In this document: positions 1 to 9,575 of the stretch, one piece after another | Position numbering within the stretch: position 1 is the stretch's first letter | How the letters are laid out: each line of letters opens with the position of its first letter | Source of the DNA: Arthrobacter dokdonellae | GTDB taxonomy: Bacteria > Actinomycetota > Actinomycetes > Actinomycetales > Micrococcaceae | Length of the DNA stretch: 64,000 bases | Reading direction: 5' to 3' | Assembly (NCBI RefSeq): GCF_003268655.1 | Contig: NZ_CP029642.1 | Location: 2,976,001-3,040,000, forward strand | Translations under genes and position numbers: made by a program | The notes under the pieces: model-generated | Databases searched by the model: none | What the model was told of the DNA's origin: nothing | The model's input: only the letters and a program-made list of their open reading frames with translations

Positions 1-1356
1 GATGCCGGCGTCGATGAACGAGCGGGCGCGGTAGGCGTAGCGAGCGCGTTCGGTGCCGAGCGAGGCCGTCATGGCGTCGCCCATCGGAGCGAAGAAGCTC
101 GATTGCGGGGTGACGGCGATGTCGGCGGCCTTAAGCTTGGGAAGGTGTTCGGGCCGGGTCAGCGAGGCGTGTTCGATCCGGTTGGGGATCGATGGCGGTC
201 CGTACCGGCGCACGGCCTCGGTGAGGACGTCGAGGGCCAGATCGACGGCCCGGTCTCCTATGGCGTGCGCGGCGATGGACCACCCGGAGCGATAGGCGCC
301 AAGGATGCGATCGCGCATCTGTCTGGGGTCAGCTTGGAAGTAGCCGCGGCGCCGGGCCTCGCGCGTCCCCTCCACACCAGCGATCGCAGGGCCGGCCGGT
401 CCGTGCGCATGTCCGCAGTAATCCTCAGTCAGCGCAGCGGTCTCGCTGAACAGCGAACCGTCGAGGAATACCTTGGCAGGGCCGAGGGATAGGTACTCGT
501 CGCCGAAGCCGGAGCAGATGCCCAGATCCAGGCCCAGCCCGAAGTCGTCGTCCGGATTGGCTGCCAGCGGGTGCAACATGTCCAGGGCGGGCATCAGCTG
601 GGCGCGAGCATGCAGACTCCCGGCGGTTCGTGCCCGCTGGTAAGCGGCGAATTCGGCCGGGCTGTGCCCGATCCAGCCGCCACCGACACCGGCCTCCGTG
701 AAGCTGGTGATGCCCTCCTGGGCATAACGGGTAGTGCCACGGTCAAGCGCTTCGACAATATCGGCCTGCGAGTAAGGCAGGATCAGGTTCTGGATCAACT
801 GCTGTGCGTTTTCCTGCAGCAGGCCGGTGGGGTGGCCGGCGTCGTCGCGGCAGATCACGCCGCCGTCCGGATCAGGGAAGTCGGCAGCCAGCACGCCGGC
901 CAGCCGCATCGACGCCGAGTTGGCCAGTGCCATGTGCCCGGAGGTGTGACGAATGTACAGGGGTCGGTCTCCGGTGAGACGGTCCATCACCGCCAGCTCG
1001 GGAAATGCGCCGCCGTGGTCACGGTGGTTGAAGCCGGTGGCACGTAACCACTGCCCGGCCGCGGTGCCTCCGGCGGCCTCCTCGAGCCGGCGGTACACTT
1101 CGTCGAGGCCGCGGGCGCTGGCCAGATCGATCTCGGCCAGACCCAATCCGAACCAGGTGGTGTGGCAATGCGAGTCATTGAATCCCGGCGTCACCGTAGC
1201 CCCGTTCAGGTCCCGGTGCTCCCGTGCACCCAGCCCACGAAGCTCATCGTCCAAGGCGACAATCCGGCCGTTGAGCACCCCGATGGTATGGGCCGCGGGC
1301 CGTGCCGGGTCCATGGTGATGACGTTTGCATTGCTTAGAATAAGGTCGATTTTCAT
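1..1356 (-). CDS. Amidohydrolase, YtcJ/NfdA type (3' end outside window)
   Basis: The reading frame is open for 452 codons from an ATG at 1356 and runs off the left edge, so the C-terminus is missing. It has the amidohydrolase HxH motif (DSHCHT, about residue 60), the family motif AKVFLDGS, then HAIGDRAVD and RIEHA, which supply later metal or active-site histidines. YtcJ-like enzymes include N-substituted formamide deformylase (NfdA) of Arthrobacter, and they hydrolyse amide-like C-N bonds in the cytoplasm. Its start lies one base beyond the stop of the amidase at 1358, and the ribosome site lies inside the amidase end, so the two are probably translationally coupled. The substrate is unknown; an amidase partner suggests sequential cleavage of one N-containing compound. 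Confidence 0.85.
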   Translation of the reverse strand, partial: MKIDLILSNANVITMDPARPAAHTIGVLNGRIVALDDELRGLGAREHRDLNGATVTPGFNDSHCHTTWFGLGLAEIDLASARGLDEVYRRLEEAAGGTAAGQWLRATGFNHRDHGGAFPELAVMDRLTGDRPLYIRHTSGHMALANSASMRLAGVLAADFPDPDGGVICRDDAGHPTGLLQENAQQLIQNLILPYSQADIVEALDRGTTRYAQEGITSFTEAGVGGGWIGHSPAEFAAYQRARTAGSLHARAQLMPALDMLHPLAANPDDDFGLGLDLGICSGFGDEYLSLGPAKVFLDGSLFSETAALTEDYCGHAHGPAGPAIAGVEGTREARRRGYFQADPRQMRDRILGAYRSGWSIAAHAIGDRAVDLALDVLTEAVRRYGPPSIPNRIEHASLTRPEHLPKLKAADIAVTPQSSFFAPMGDAMTASLGTERARYAYRARSFIDAGI

Positions 1357-1357
1357 A

Positions 1358-2716
1358 TCAGGAGGCCGCCATGGGGTCGGAGAGAAGAGGCTCGACGGCA
1401 ATTGCCACCGTCAAGAGGGTGAGGTCGGCATCCATCAGACTATCCAGGGTCAGGCCCACCGGCAGACCGTCCGTGGTGAAGCCGGCCGGAAGGGAGATCG
1501 AAGGGGTTCCGGCCACCGCCGACGGCGTGGCGTTGGCCACAATGGTGCGCAGCACATCGGCAGGTCGGCCGTTGTGGATGAAGGAGTCCTCCCGGCCGAG
1601 CAGCGGGGCGGTGGTGACCACGGACGGGTATATCACAGCCTGGATGCCGTTAGTTTGGAAAGCTTCCCGATAGCGGGAGCGCAGATCTTCGCGTGCTCCC
1701 AGCGCGGCGTTGTAGGCCTCGGTGGGCGTCGGCGCATTCACAATGTCCTGCAGGATGGCGCGGACGTCGGGCGATTCAACGGACTCGGCCAGTTGGCTCA
1801 AGGTGATGTGGTCGTCTGAGATGGCATTCAGGTATTCGCTGAGGCAGCGCTCGGTCTCGAAGTTCATGATCGCGAATCCGGCAGCTAGGGAATCGGCGCG
1901 CGGCGTGCCCATATCGACCTCGACTAGGGTGACGCCGGCATCCGCCAAGCGCTCGAGCGCAAGCTCAGTCAGCCGTGCCACCTCGGGATCGAGGTCCTCA
2001 TAGAGATCCCGACGCGGGATGCCGAGGCGGATGTCTTGCGGGTTGAGGTCATGGGCCGAGGCCGGGCAATCGACCAGGACGCCGTCTACCTGCATCACAT
2101 CCGCCACCGAACGGGCCAGGACGCCGATCGTGTCGCGGGTCCATGAGACCCGGATCAGGCCCTCGGAGCTGTAGCGGCCCACCGTCGGCCGGTATCCGAC
2201 GATGCCGCAGAACGAGGCAGGAATACGCACCGACCCACCAGTATCGGTCCCAAGCGCGAACGGCACTGACCCTGTGGCGACGGCGACGGCACTGCCTCCG
2301 CTGGATCCTCCGGGGCTGCGCAACAAGTCGAACGGGTGTCGGACCGGGCCGAATGCCCCGTTGTTGCTGGTGACTCCGAGTGCAAGTTCGTGCAAATTAC
2401 TCTTGCCCACCAGGTAAGCGCCGGCATCTAGCAGTTTCTGGACGACGGCCGCGTTGATACCCGGCCGGTGACCGCGCAGAAGTCCGGTGCCCGCCGTCGT
2501 CGGAAGATCCGCAGTTTCGATGTTGTCCTTGACTGCAAATGGCACGCCGGTCAACGCTCCGTCCGGGAGGGAAGTTCCCGGATCGGGCGGCCCTGCCAGC
2601 GTGATGTACGCGCCGCAGGTCTCGGCGTCATTGCGGACTGCCGCGGCGACGTCGGTCACTGCTCGCTGTGAATCGTCTCGAAAGCGCCGTTGGGCTTGCG
2701 CCAGGCTGGTGAGCAT
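1358..2716 (-). CDS. Amidase (amidase-signature family)
   Basis: This 452-residue protein is a complete amidase-signature hydrolase. The triad is visible: Lys63 in VPFAVKDN, the cis-Ser in PGGSSGGSA (about residue 138) and the nucleophile Ser in GTDTGGSVRIPA (about residue 162). It would hydrolyse a carboxamide to acid plus ammonia or amine in the cytoplasm; the exact substrate cannot be read from sequence. The start at 2716 has a TTGGAG ribosome site. The same open frame continues upstream to 3742 through the broken symporter gene, but that is an accident of the upstream deletion. It forms an operon with the downstream amidohydrolase. Confidence 0.9.
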   Translation of the reverse strand: MLTSLAQAQRRFRDDSQRAVTDVAAAVRNDAETCGAYITLAGPPDPGTSLPDGALTGVPFAVKDNIETADLPTTAGTGLLRGHRPGINAAVVQKLLDAGAYLVGKSNLHELALGVTSNNGAFGPVRHPFDLLRSPGGSSGGSAVAVATGSVPFALGTDTGGSVRIPASFCGIVGYRPTVGRYSSEGLIRVSWTRDTIGVLARSVADVMQVDGVLVDCPASAHDLNPQDIRLGIPRRDLYEDLDPEVARLTELALERLADAGVTLVEVDMGTPRADSLAAGFAIMNFETERCLSEYLNAISDDHITLSQLAESVESPDVRAILQDIVNAPTPTEAYNAALGAREDLRSRYREAFQTNGIQAVIYPSVVTTAPLLGREDSFIHNGRPADVLRTIVANATPSAVAGTPSISLPAGFTTDGLPVGLTLDSLMDADLTLLTVAIAVEPLLSDPMAAS

Positions 2717-2784
2717 CAAAAATTCTCCAAGTAGGTTGCCGGATGACGGCCGCCGACGGGTCCGCCGACGGCCGATCCGGGAGG

Positions 2785-3742
2785 TCACACGGAATGGGCC
2801 GCAGCCACTTCGGCTACAGGGGCTGTGGCGCCCTTGTGCACAGCCCAGAGTCGCTCGATTCGATCCTCTTCCGCCTGGTCGCGGCCAAAGGCGTAGGAGC
2901 AGACCACGTAAGCGGCGACGTTGAGGAACAGCGCTGCCACCCCCGAGGTGAGTCCGCCCAGCCACGGAATGGAAACCGGGTAGAGCCACTGCAGGACCGC
3001 GGCGGTGGCGAAGCCGCTCACCATGCCGGCCACGGCGCCGATTGCGTTGCCACGCTTCCAGAAGATGCCGAAAAACAGAGTCGGGGCGAGCTGGACTATG
3101 CCCTGATAGGAAACCAAGGCCAGGGCGACGAGGCCCGTCGTCGTGTTGGCCGATGAGGTACGCGAAGATCCCCTGCACCATGTCGCTGATAATGATCCCG
3201 CGCATGCCGTATTTGACGGTCCAGATTTGGCGGAACACAATGACGCCGACGCTAATAATAACGGCGAAAAGTGGGCCGACCAGACCGAAGGAGAGGTACG
3301 AAAACACCAACGCCAACGACTGCATGCCCAAGATGATCCAAGGCAAGGTGGCGATGAGCCCGATGCTGGCCGCGACGACGCGAACCGCTCGCGAGTTATA
3401 CCGCATGCCGAGTAGGTCGGCTTGGGTTCTGAGATCGAATTTCCGGCCCCACTCGTGGATTGGCTTAGCCAGCGGCACCATCAGCGCCACCGCCGCCAAC
3501 GAATAGGCGACCAGATAGAAGCCGATGAGACCGGCGCTTGCCGCGAGCCCGGCGAAGGAGATAAAAACGGTCCCTGACATCCATGAGTTAGTGAAGGCCA
3601 TGGTGCCGTAAAAGGAGCCAAAAGAGCGTCCGGCGGTCGCATATTCGCTGAAGGTTTTGTCCTTGTGTCTGGTGCGTTCCAAGACCACGATGATGAGCAC
3701 TAAAAACAACACAATGCCGGTGTATCCGATGAGCATGTTCAT
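2785..3742 (-). pseudogene. Sodium:solute symporter (SSS), internally deleted
   Basis: The first ~198 residues from the ATG at 3742 are a good SSS N-terminus with several membrane helices and the loop SDMVQGIFAYLIG. Near 3150 the frame breaks. The C-terminal part (TTTGLVALALVSYQGIVQ, LFFGIFWKRGN, ending at 2785) continues in another frame. A family member has about 490 residues; only about 315 are represented, so roughly 180 codons were lost in a deletion whose junction is out of frame. The transporter is therefore probably dead, although its cluster enzymes look intact. It sits first in the operon and is divergent from the PucR regulator. Confidence 0.8.
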
Positions 3743-3949
3743 AACGGGGCCTTCTGGTCAGTATTCATTATCAGGCCGGCATCTGAGCGGCCGTTGGATC
3801 CTCGGGAGCCGTGGTGACGGGTTCCTTCGTTGGGCCGGTCAGGGCGAGCTCGAGGGTCCGGAAGCGAGCGAATTGTGTTCTATCTCCATGATCTCAGGAG
3901 ATTGGCCCAATTGAACTAACAAATCACCACGGAATGCCTCGGCTATGAT

Positions 3950-5122
3950 GTGCAAATGCACACTATTCCGGGAGCGGCGTCGCGGGCGGAGAACCCGGAG
4001 CGACGCTGGGCCGAGCTGACCAGCGAGCTGGGCGGCCGGCAAGCCGAGCTCGCTGATGAGTTCATGCAGCGCCTCGAACAGATCACCGACTACACGTCCG
4101 GGCTGGTGGACCTAAACGAAGTGCGGGACACCGCCGAGTTTTCCCTACGACTGCTAACCGAAAGCCTGACCGATGGGCATGCGGCGGCCGAGCTGCTCGA
4201 ATTCGCCACCGGTCTCGGCGCAAAGAGGGCACGGCAGGGGATCCCGCCGGAATCGCTGATCAATGCGGTGCGGCTTGACTTCAGCATCATGTGGTCTGAG
4301 CTTCTAGCCATCGCACGGCCCGAGGACGCCATCCTGCTGGCTTCACGGGTCGAACCCGTGTGGAGGGTGGTGGACGAATACGCCTCGCAGACCCAGGCCA
4401 GCTACCTGGCAGAACGGGTGAGGATGGCCCAAGACGAATCCGACTACCGGCAGGAATTCATCGCCCGGCTATTCGGTCCCGCTGGCCAGGCCCCCGACGT
4501 GGCTGCCAAGGCCGCTTCGGCGCTCGGCCTCAATGTCGAGGACCAGCTTGGTGTGGCTGCCGCGGCCGGTTCCGATGCCGAGACCCTGCGGCGCTGGGCT
4601 TCCACGGGGCCGCGCCGCAGACGATGCTTCATCCATCAAGTCGACAGTGTGGCGGTCGTGTTCTGGCCGCGTTCGCGTCGATCCCGTGAATGGGGAGCCC
4701 ATCCTGCCGGTCTGTCCGAGCTGCGCTGCGGCCTGGCAGACGACGTCAAGGGGCTACGTGGCGTCTCGGCAGCTGCAGCCGTCGCCACCAGCCTCGCTCA
4801 GCTCCTCGGGGACAAGGACGACGGGCCGATCACCTTGGAATCCGGTTGGGCGCAAATGGCACGGCGCAGCTTGCGCGACGCCGGACTTGACCTCGGTACA
4901 GTGGTTGATCAGCGGCTCGCGAACTGTCGGGGCGCTGAACGAGAACGCTTGGTCGCGACCGTGGACGCCTACATCGACTCCGGCAGCGTCTCAACAACAG
5001 CAGCCACCCTATACTGCCACCGCAATACAATTCTCACCCGCCTCCGCCGCTTCCAAGAACTCACCGGCATCGACCTCGCAGTTCCTGCCCAGGCGGCCAA
5101 AGTAGTGGTCGCCTGGGCATAG
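3950..5122 (+). CDS. PucR/CdaR-type transcriptional regulator
   Basis: A 390-residue cytoplasmic regulator with the PucR-family C-terminal helix-turn-helix (VSTTAATLYCHRNTILTRLRR, about residues 345-365) followed by FQELTGIDL. The N-terminal half is a helical sensory region without a recognisable ligand motif. Start choices are GTG at 3950 or ATG at 3956; neither has a clear ribosome site, so translation may be leaderless. It is transcribed away from the symporter-amidase-amidohydrolase operon, which it most likely controls (inference from position). PucR-family members often regulate purine, amide or amino-acid catabolism. Confidence 0.85.
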   Translation: MQMHTIPGAASRAENPERRWAELTSELGGRQAELADEFMQRLEQITDYTSGLVDLNEVRDTAEFSLRLLTESLTDGHAAAELLEFATGLGAKRARQGIPPESLINAVRLDFSIMWSELLAIARPEDAILLASRVEPVWRVVDEYASQTQASYLAERVRMAQDESDYRQEFIARLFGPAGQAPDVAAKAASALGLNVEDQLGVAAAAGSDAETLRRWASTGPRRRRCFIHQVDSVAVVFWPRSRRSREWGAHPAGLSELRCGLADDVKGLRGVSAAAAVATSLAQLLGDKDDGPITLESGWAQMARRSLRDAGLDLGTVVDQRLANCRGAERERLVATVDAYIDSGSVSTTAATLYCHRNTILTRLRRFQELTGIDLAVPAQAAKVVVAWA

Positions 5123-5860
5123 GAAAAGGACGCCGATACCGACCGCCGGCGAATTGAGCAGCTGAGTGAAGCACGCCGTCCTATGCAACTCAATGGTGGG
5201 CGACCGGAAGGGATTTCATCTCCGCCTCTCGCAGATGCCGCGGATGCGGGCGTGGCAGACTCCAGTCGGCAAGCTCTTCTGACCCTCGCCACCAAAAGCC
5301 GTGGATCCCATGGTTTCTTCGTGTCCGGGCGCTTGAAGGTCTGACTGTCAAGAAATGGCCCTGCCATCGCCGTACTCACAAAACTGACCGACCTGGGTGA
5401 CCACGGCCACGCTTCGACGCCACCCGTCCTCACCTACGGAACATCATGCTTCTGAGCGAAATAGTGATGGCTGGCTGTCGTTGTTCCTCGGCAGACATAG
5501 CCATTTGCAACCGACTACCTTACGAGCTTCAATCTCAACGCTGTCGTCTACCGGGGCAGCCGTTCCGGGTTGAAGGTAGCCGCCCACCCAATGGAACTTG
5601 GCCATCAATGGCGCACTGAGCTGAAGGGCTAGATCACAACTACGTGCCCGGTCTCAAAATCCGCGGTGCACACTGCCGCACACACTGATGGTTGTTGACA
5701 AGAGCGCGGGTCGGTGCACGGAATGACGGGCGGCGCATGGGAGTCGGCAGTTCATGGCGGATCCTTCCTGCTGCGATTCCACGGCACGCCGATCGGTACG
5801 GTTAATCCCGGGAGTCAGTGGACGGCCTACGCGGGCGTGGGGTATATTTCAACACGATTA
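5123..5860. other. Long intergenic stretch, no gene recognised
   Basis: About 740 bases between the PucR gene and the sugar/sulfate operon. Short frames exist on both strands, but none has a ribosome site, a plausible composition or a recognisable motif. The last part is likely to hold the promoter of the 5954-12449 operon. Confidence 0.5.
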
Positions 5861-5886
5861 TGGAATCGATTCCAGAATCGATTCCA
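5861..5886. promoter_or_regulatory. Tandem LacI-family operator
   Basis: The sequence TGGAATCGATTCCA (5861-5874) is a perfect 14-bp palindrome with the central CG and TG..CA ends typical of LacI-family operators. A second palindrome, GAATCGATTC (5875-5884), follows with centre-to-centre spacing of 12 bp, little more than one helical turn. Both lie 68-93 bp upstream of the MFS start, and a LacI-type repressor is encoded as the last gene of the same operon (11406-12449), so autoregulation of the whole operon is likely. Confidence 0.75.
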
Positions 5887-5953
5887 TTCGATGACGTCCG
5901 CACTCTGCCTTTGCCACCACCACTCGAGTCCTAAACTTTCAATGAGGAGAATA

Positions 5954-7318
5954 ATGGACCAGCCCATCGGCGCCCCGACGGCAACTACCGCCGCGCAACA
6001 CCAGAAAGCACACCGGACCTCGGTCCGGGCCGTCGCAGCGAGCACCATAGGCTCGGTGCTCGAATACTATGACTTCTTCGTCTTCGGCACCTTTTCTGCA
6101 TTGGTCTTCGGCCACGTGTTCTTCCCGGCCGACAATGCGGTGGTCGGCGGGATGTTGGCCATGGCCACCTTTGCCGTAGGATTCGTGGCTAGGCCGCTGG
6201 GCGGGGTGATCCTGGGCCACTTCGGCGACCGGGTCGGGCGCAAGCGCGTACTATTGTTCACCTTCATGCTCACCGGCCTGGTCACGGTGTTGATCGGTTT
6301 CCTGCCCACATACGCCCAGGTCGGCATCGCCTCCCCGATGCTGCTGGTGCTGTTGCGCGTGCTTCAGGGAGTGGGCATCGGCGGGGAATGGGGAGGCGCT
6401 GCGCTGCTGGCGGTTGAGCATGCCCCGGCAAACCGCCGTTCCCTCTACGGTTCCATCGTCCAGGCCGGTGCCCCCATCGGTGTGCTGCTCTCCTCGGGAG
6501 TCGTGGCCCTGCTTACTGCCACCCTGGGCATGGATGCACTGATCGCCTGGGGCTGGCGGATCCCGTTCCTTGCTTCCTCGGTTCTGCTGATGGTCGGGTT
6601 GTTCCTGCGCTTCAAGGTCGAGGAAACCCCCGAATTCAATGAGGTCAAAGCAACCAAGGCCGAAGCCAAGCTCCCGGTCGTGCAGGCCATCATGCGCTTT
6701 CCGAAGGAAATCGCCTCGTCAATCTTCATCCATATGTCCGACACCACCTTGGGCTTGGTCCAGGGCGTGTTCGTGCTCGGCTACGCCTCCGGGGTGCTGG
6801 GGATGAACCCGACCATCGTGCTGCTGGCCAATATGTTCTCCTCGGTCTGCAACCTGATCATTACCCCGATCGCCGGGCACTTTGGGGACCGATTCGGACA
6901 AAAGCGGATCCTCACCGTGGGTCTGGTGCTCATGGGACTGTGGGCATTCCCCATGTTTTGGCTGATCGGTACCGCCACCGTCTGGGGCCTCTTCACCGCC
7001 ACCGGCGTTTGCGGCGTGCTCGTGGGGCTGCTCTTCAGCCAGCAGGCCACCCTGTTCGCCGACATGTTCCACCCGGCCGTGCGCTATTCCGGCATGTCGA
7101 TGGGCTTCCAGGTCGGCACCGTCATCGGCGGCGGCTTCGGCCCCCTGATCGCCCAGGGCCTGACCGCCGCAACCGGCGGGGCAACCTGGTCTGTATCCAC
7201 CTACATCCTCTTCGTCGCCATCCTGGCCTTGCTCGCCACCCAGTTGGTTAAGCCCCGCTTCGGTGCCCGCGCCCACGGCCATGGCCACATCGTGGCGGCA
7301 CCCGCTCACGTCCGCTGA
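5954..7318 (+). CDS. MFS transporter, metabolite:H+ symporter type
   Basis: A 454-residue, twelve-helix MFS permease. LEYYDFFVFGTFSALVF in the first helix and the loop GHFGDRVGRKRVL (repeated later as GHFGDRFGQKRIL) are typical of the metabolite:H+ symporter branch (ShiA/ProP/KgtP-like). I chose the ATG at 5954 because GAGGAG precedes it; the frame is open further upstream but runs through the operator. It is the first gene of the operon with sulfatase, nucleoside-hydrolase homologue, ribokinase and LacI, so it should import the shared substrate, probably a small polar or anionic compound. Confidence 0.9.
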   Translation: MDQPIGAPTATTAAQHQKAHRTSVRAVAASTIGSVLEYYDFFVFGTFSALVFGHVFFPADNAVVGGMLAMATFAVGFVARPLGGVILGHFGDRVGRKRVLLFTFMLTGLVTVLIGFLPTYAQVGIASPMLLVLLRVLQGVGIGGEWGGAALLAVEHAPANRRSLYGSIVQAGAPIGVLLSSGVVALLTATLGMDALIAWGWRIPFLASSVLLMVGLFLRFKVEETPEFNEVKATKAEAKLPVVQAIMRFPKEIASSIFIHMSDTTLGLVQGVFVLGYASGVLGMNPTIVLLANMFSSVCNLIITPIAGHFGDRFGQKRILTVGLVLMGLWAFPMFWLIGTATVWGLFTATGVCGVLVGLLFSQQATLFADMFHPAVRYSGMSMGFQVGTVIGGGFGPLIAQGLTAATGGATWSVSTYILFVAILALLATQLVKPRFGARAHGHGHIVAAPAHVR

Positions 7319-7338
7319 ATCGCGGAAAGGAAAACCTC

Positions 7339-9561
7339 ATGAACACCATTCCCGCACCCTTCCCCGGTGTCATCGGCACCACAACGGCCGACTCGGTCCC
7401 CTGGTGGGATACTCCCGATGACTCCAGGTGCAAGGCACCCAATATATTGATGGTGATCCTGGATGACACCGGGTTCTCAGACTTCGGCTGCTTCGGCTCC
7501 GAAATCTCGACTCCCGTGATCGACGCACTGGCCGCCGGCGGGGTGCGGTACTCCAACTTCCATGTCACCCCGCTGTGCTCCCCGACCCGAGCCTCGCTGC
7601 TGACAGGGCGCAACCACCACTCGGTGGGCATGCGCTTCCTGGCGGACACCGACACGGGCTTCCCCAACTCGCGCGGCGCGATACGCCCCGACGTACCGAT
7701 GCTGCCAGCAATCCTGCGGGATGCGGGCTATGGCACATATTTGGTGGGCAAGTGGCACCTGGCCCCCCTGCATGAGATCACCCCCGCCGGACCGTTTCAC
7801 AACTGGCCGCTTTCGCGGGGCTTCGAAAAGTACTACGGCTTCATGGACGGCTGCACCGACCAGTACGAACCCGAGCTCTACCAGGACAACCAGCAGGTCC
7901 CGGTCCCCGATACCGCGGATTACCATCTCAGCGAGGACCTGATCGATAAGGCGGCCGGGTACGTACGCGACCACGTGGCCTTTCGCCCCAATGACCCGTT
8001 CTACCTACAGCTGGCCTTGGGCGCCACCCACGCGCCTTTCCAGGCACCACGCGTGTTCATCGAGAAGTATCTGGAGACGTTCACCAAGGGCTGGGACGCC
8101 ACCCGCCGCGACCGGCTCGAACGTCAGATCGAGCTCGGCATCGCCCCGGCCGGAACACTACTGACCGAGCGCGTGGAGGGCATCGCCGGATGGGACGAGC
8201 TGGACGAGGACCAGCGCACCGTCTATTCTGCCCTTCAGGCCGCTTTCGCCGGGTTCCTTGACCACGCTGACACGCAGCTGGGCCGGCTAATGGCCACCCT
8301 GCGCGAGCTAGGCCAGGAGGAGAATACCATCGTGATGGTCTTCTCCGACAACGGGGCCAGCCCCGAGGGCGGACCCGGCGGAGACGTGGACACGAATGCC
8401 CCCTATTCCGGGGTGCGGCGCACCGCGGCCGAAATGCTCCCTCTACTCGAAGATCTGGGTACCCTCACCGGAGGGGCCCACTACCCGAGCGGGTGGGCGA
8501 TGGCAGGAAACACGCCCTTCCGCCGATACAAGCAATTCGTGGACTTGGGCGGTGTCCGCTCCCCGCTGGTCCTCTCCTGGCCGGCCGGGAACCTGGCCGC
8601 CGGTACGGTCAGCCGGGACTTCGTCCACGCCATCGACATCGCTCCGACCCTGCTGGATCTGGCCGGCATCCCCTCCCCCGAACAGATGGACGGCGCTAGC
8701 GCCGCCGCATCGTTGCACCCGGGCCCCGACCCGGCCGGCCGGCCCACCCAGTTCTGGGAAATGATGGGCCACCGCGCGCTTTGGCACGAGGGCTGGCGGG
8801 CCGTGACCCGGCACGTGGCCGGGGCGGACTATGAACAGGATGCCTGGCGACTCTACGACACCGCCAACGACTTCTCCGAGGCAACCGACCTGGCCGCGGC
8901 ACAGCCCGAACGGCTGGCCTTGCTGCAGCAGAAGTGGTGGGAAGCAGCCTACGCCAACGACGTGTTCCCGCTCGATGACCGTCCGCTCCATGAGGCCATC
9001 GGGGTGCGCGGCCCGGTCGGACTGTACTCCGCTGCGCGTTTCGTGCTGCGCCCCGGACAGGGCCACGTGCCACTGGCCAGCGCTGTTACCGGCTCCAACC
9101 GCGACGTCGACGTGACCGCACACCTCGCCGCCGACGCGTCGGTCGCCAGTGGCGTGCTGCTGCATTCGGGCAATGCCCAAGGCGGCTACGTGCTGCATCT
9201 GGTCGGCGGGCACCTCGTCTTTGAGCACTCGATACTCAAGGACCACGTGGTCCTCATATCCCCGGAGCCGCTCGGGGCGCAGGTGCGAGATGCAGGGTAC
9301 AGGCTCACCGCACATCCCGACCGCACAGGGGACGTGGAACTATTGGCTGCAGGCCGCGTGGTGGCGCGCGCGAAGCTCGCCATCACCTCCGCACACCTGT
9401 CCTTCTGGGGCATGGATGTAGCCTCGGTGCCGGTGAGCACGTTCAGCACGGCGCCACTGGGCAAACTTGATGCGGGCCTATTGAAAAAGATCGTCATCGA
9501 GGTGCATCCGGCAGCCGATGACACCCGGGAATACGCAGACGCGATCCTGGCCAGCGAGTAA
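7339..9561 (+). CDS. Arylsulfatase-type sulfatase, cytosolic
   Basis: A 740-residue type I sulfatase that cleaves sulfate esters. The formylglycine signature CSPTRASLLTGR begins at Cys80, which would be converted to formylglycine by a formylglycine-generating enzyme. The metal-site pair Asp42-Asp43 (ILDDTGFSDFG) and the later VFSDNGASPEGG (metal ligands DN) are present, as are GKWHL and ATHAP. No signal peptide is visible, so the enzyme should act on imported substrate in the cytoplasm, which fits the MFS gene 20 bp upstream. The C-terminal ~180 residues are a beta-rich extension seen in long arylsulfatases. RBS GGAAAGGA precedes the ATG. Confidence 0.92.
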   Translation: MNTIPAPFPGVIGTTTADSVPWWDTPDDSRCKAPNILMVILDDTGFSDFGCFGSEISTPVIDALAAGGVRYSNFHVTPLCSPTRASLLTGRNHHSVGMRFLADTDTGFPNSRGAIRPDVPMLPAILRDAGYGTYLVGKWHLAPLHEITPAGPFHNWPLSRGFEKYYGFMDGCTDQYEPELYQDNQQVPVPDTADYHLSEDLIDKAAGYVRDHVAFRPNDPFYLQLALGATHAPFQAPRVFIEKYLETFTKGWDATRRDRLERQIELGIAPAGTLLTERVEGIAGWDELDEDQRTVYSALQAAFAGFLDHADTQLGRLMATLRELGQEENTIVMVFSDNGASPEGGPGGDVDTNAPYSGVRRTAAEMLPLLEDLGTLTGGAHYPSGWAMAGNTPFRRYKQFVDLGGVRSPLVLSWPAGNLAAGTVSRDFVHAIDIAPTLLDLAGIPSPEQMDGASAAASLHPGPDPAGRPTQFWEMMGHRALWHEGWRAVTRHVAGADYEQDAWRLYDTANDFSEATDLAAAQPERLALLQQKWWEAAYANDVFPLDDRPLHEAIGVRGPVGLYSAARFVLRPGQGHVPLASAVTGSNRDVDVTAHLAADASVASGVLLHSGNAQGGYVLHLVGGHLVFEHSILKDHVVLISPEPLGAQVRDAGYRLTAHPDRTGDVELLAAGRVVARAKLAITSAHLSFWGMDVASVPVSTFSTAPLGKLDAGLLKKIVIEVHPAADDTREYADAILASE

Positions 9562-9575
9562 GGAAGAACCACCGC

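Noticed and set aside
1358..3742. A single 794-residue symporter-amidase fusion protein
   Set aside because: The middle ~140 residues are out-of-frame symporter sequence and the amidase has its own ribosome site and start at 2716.
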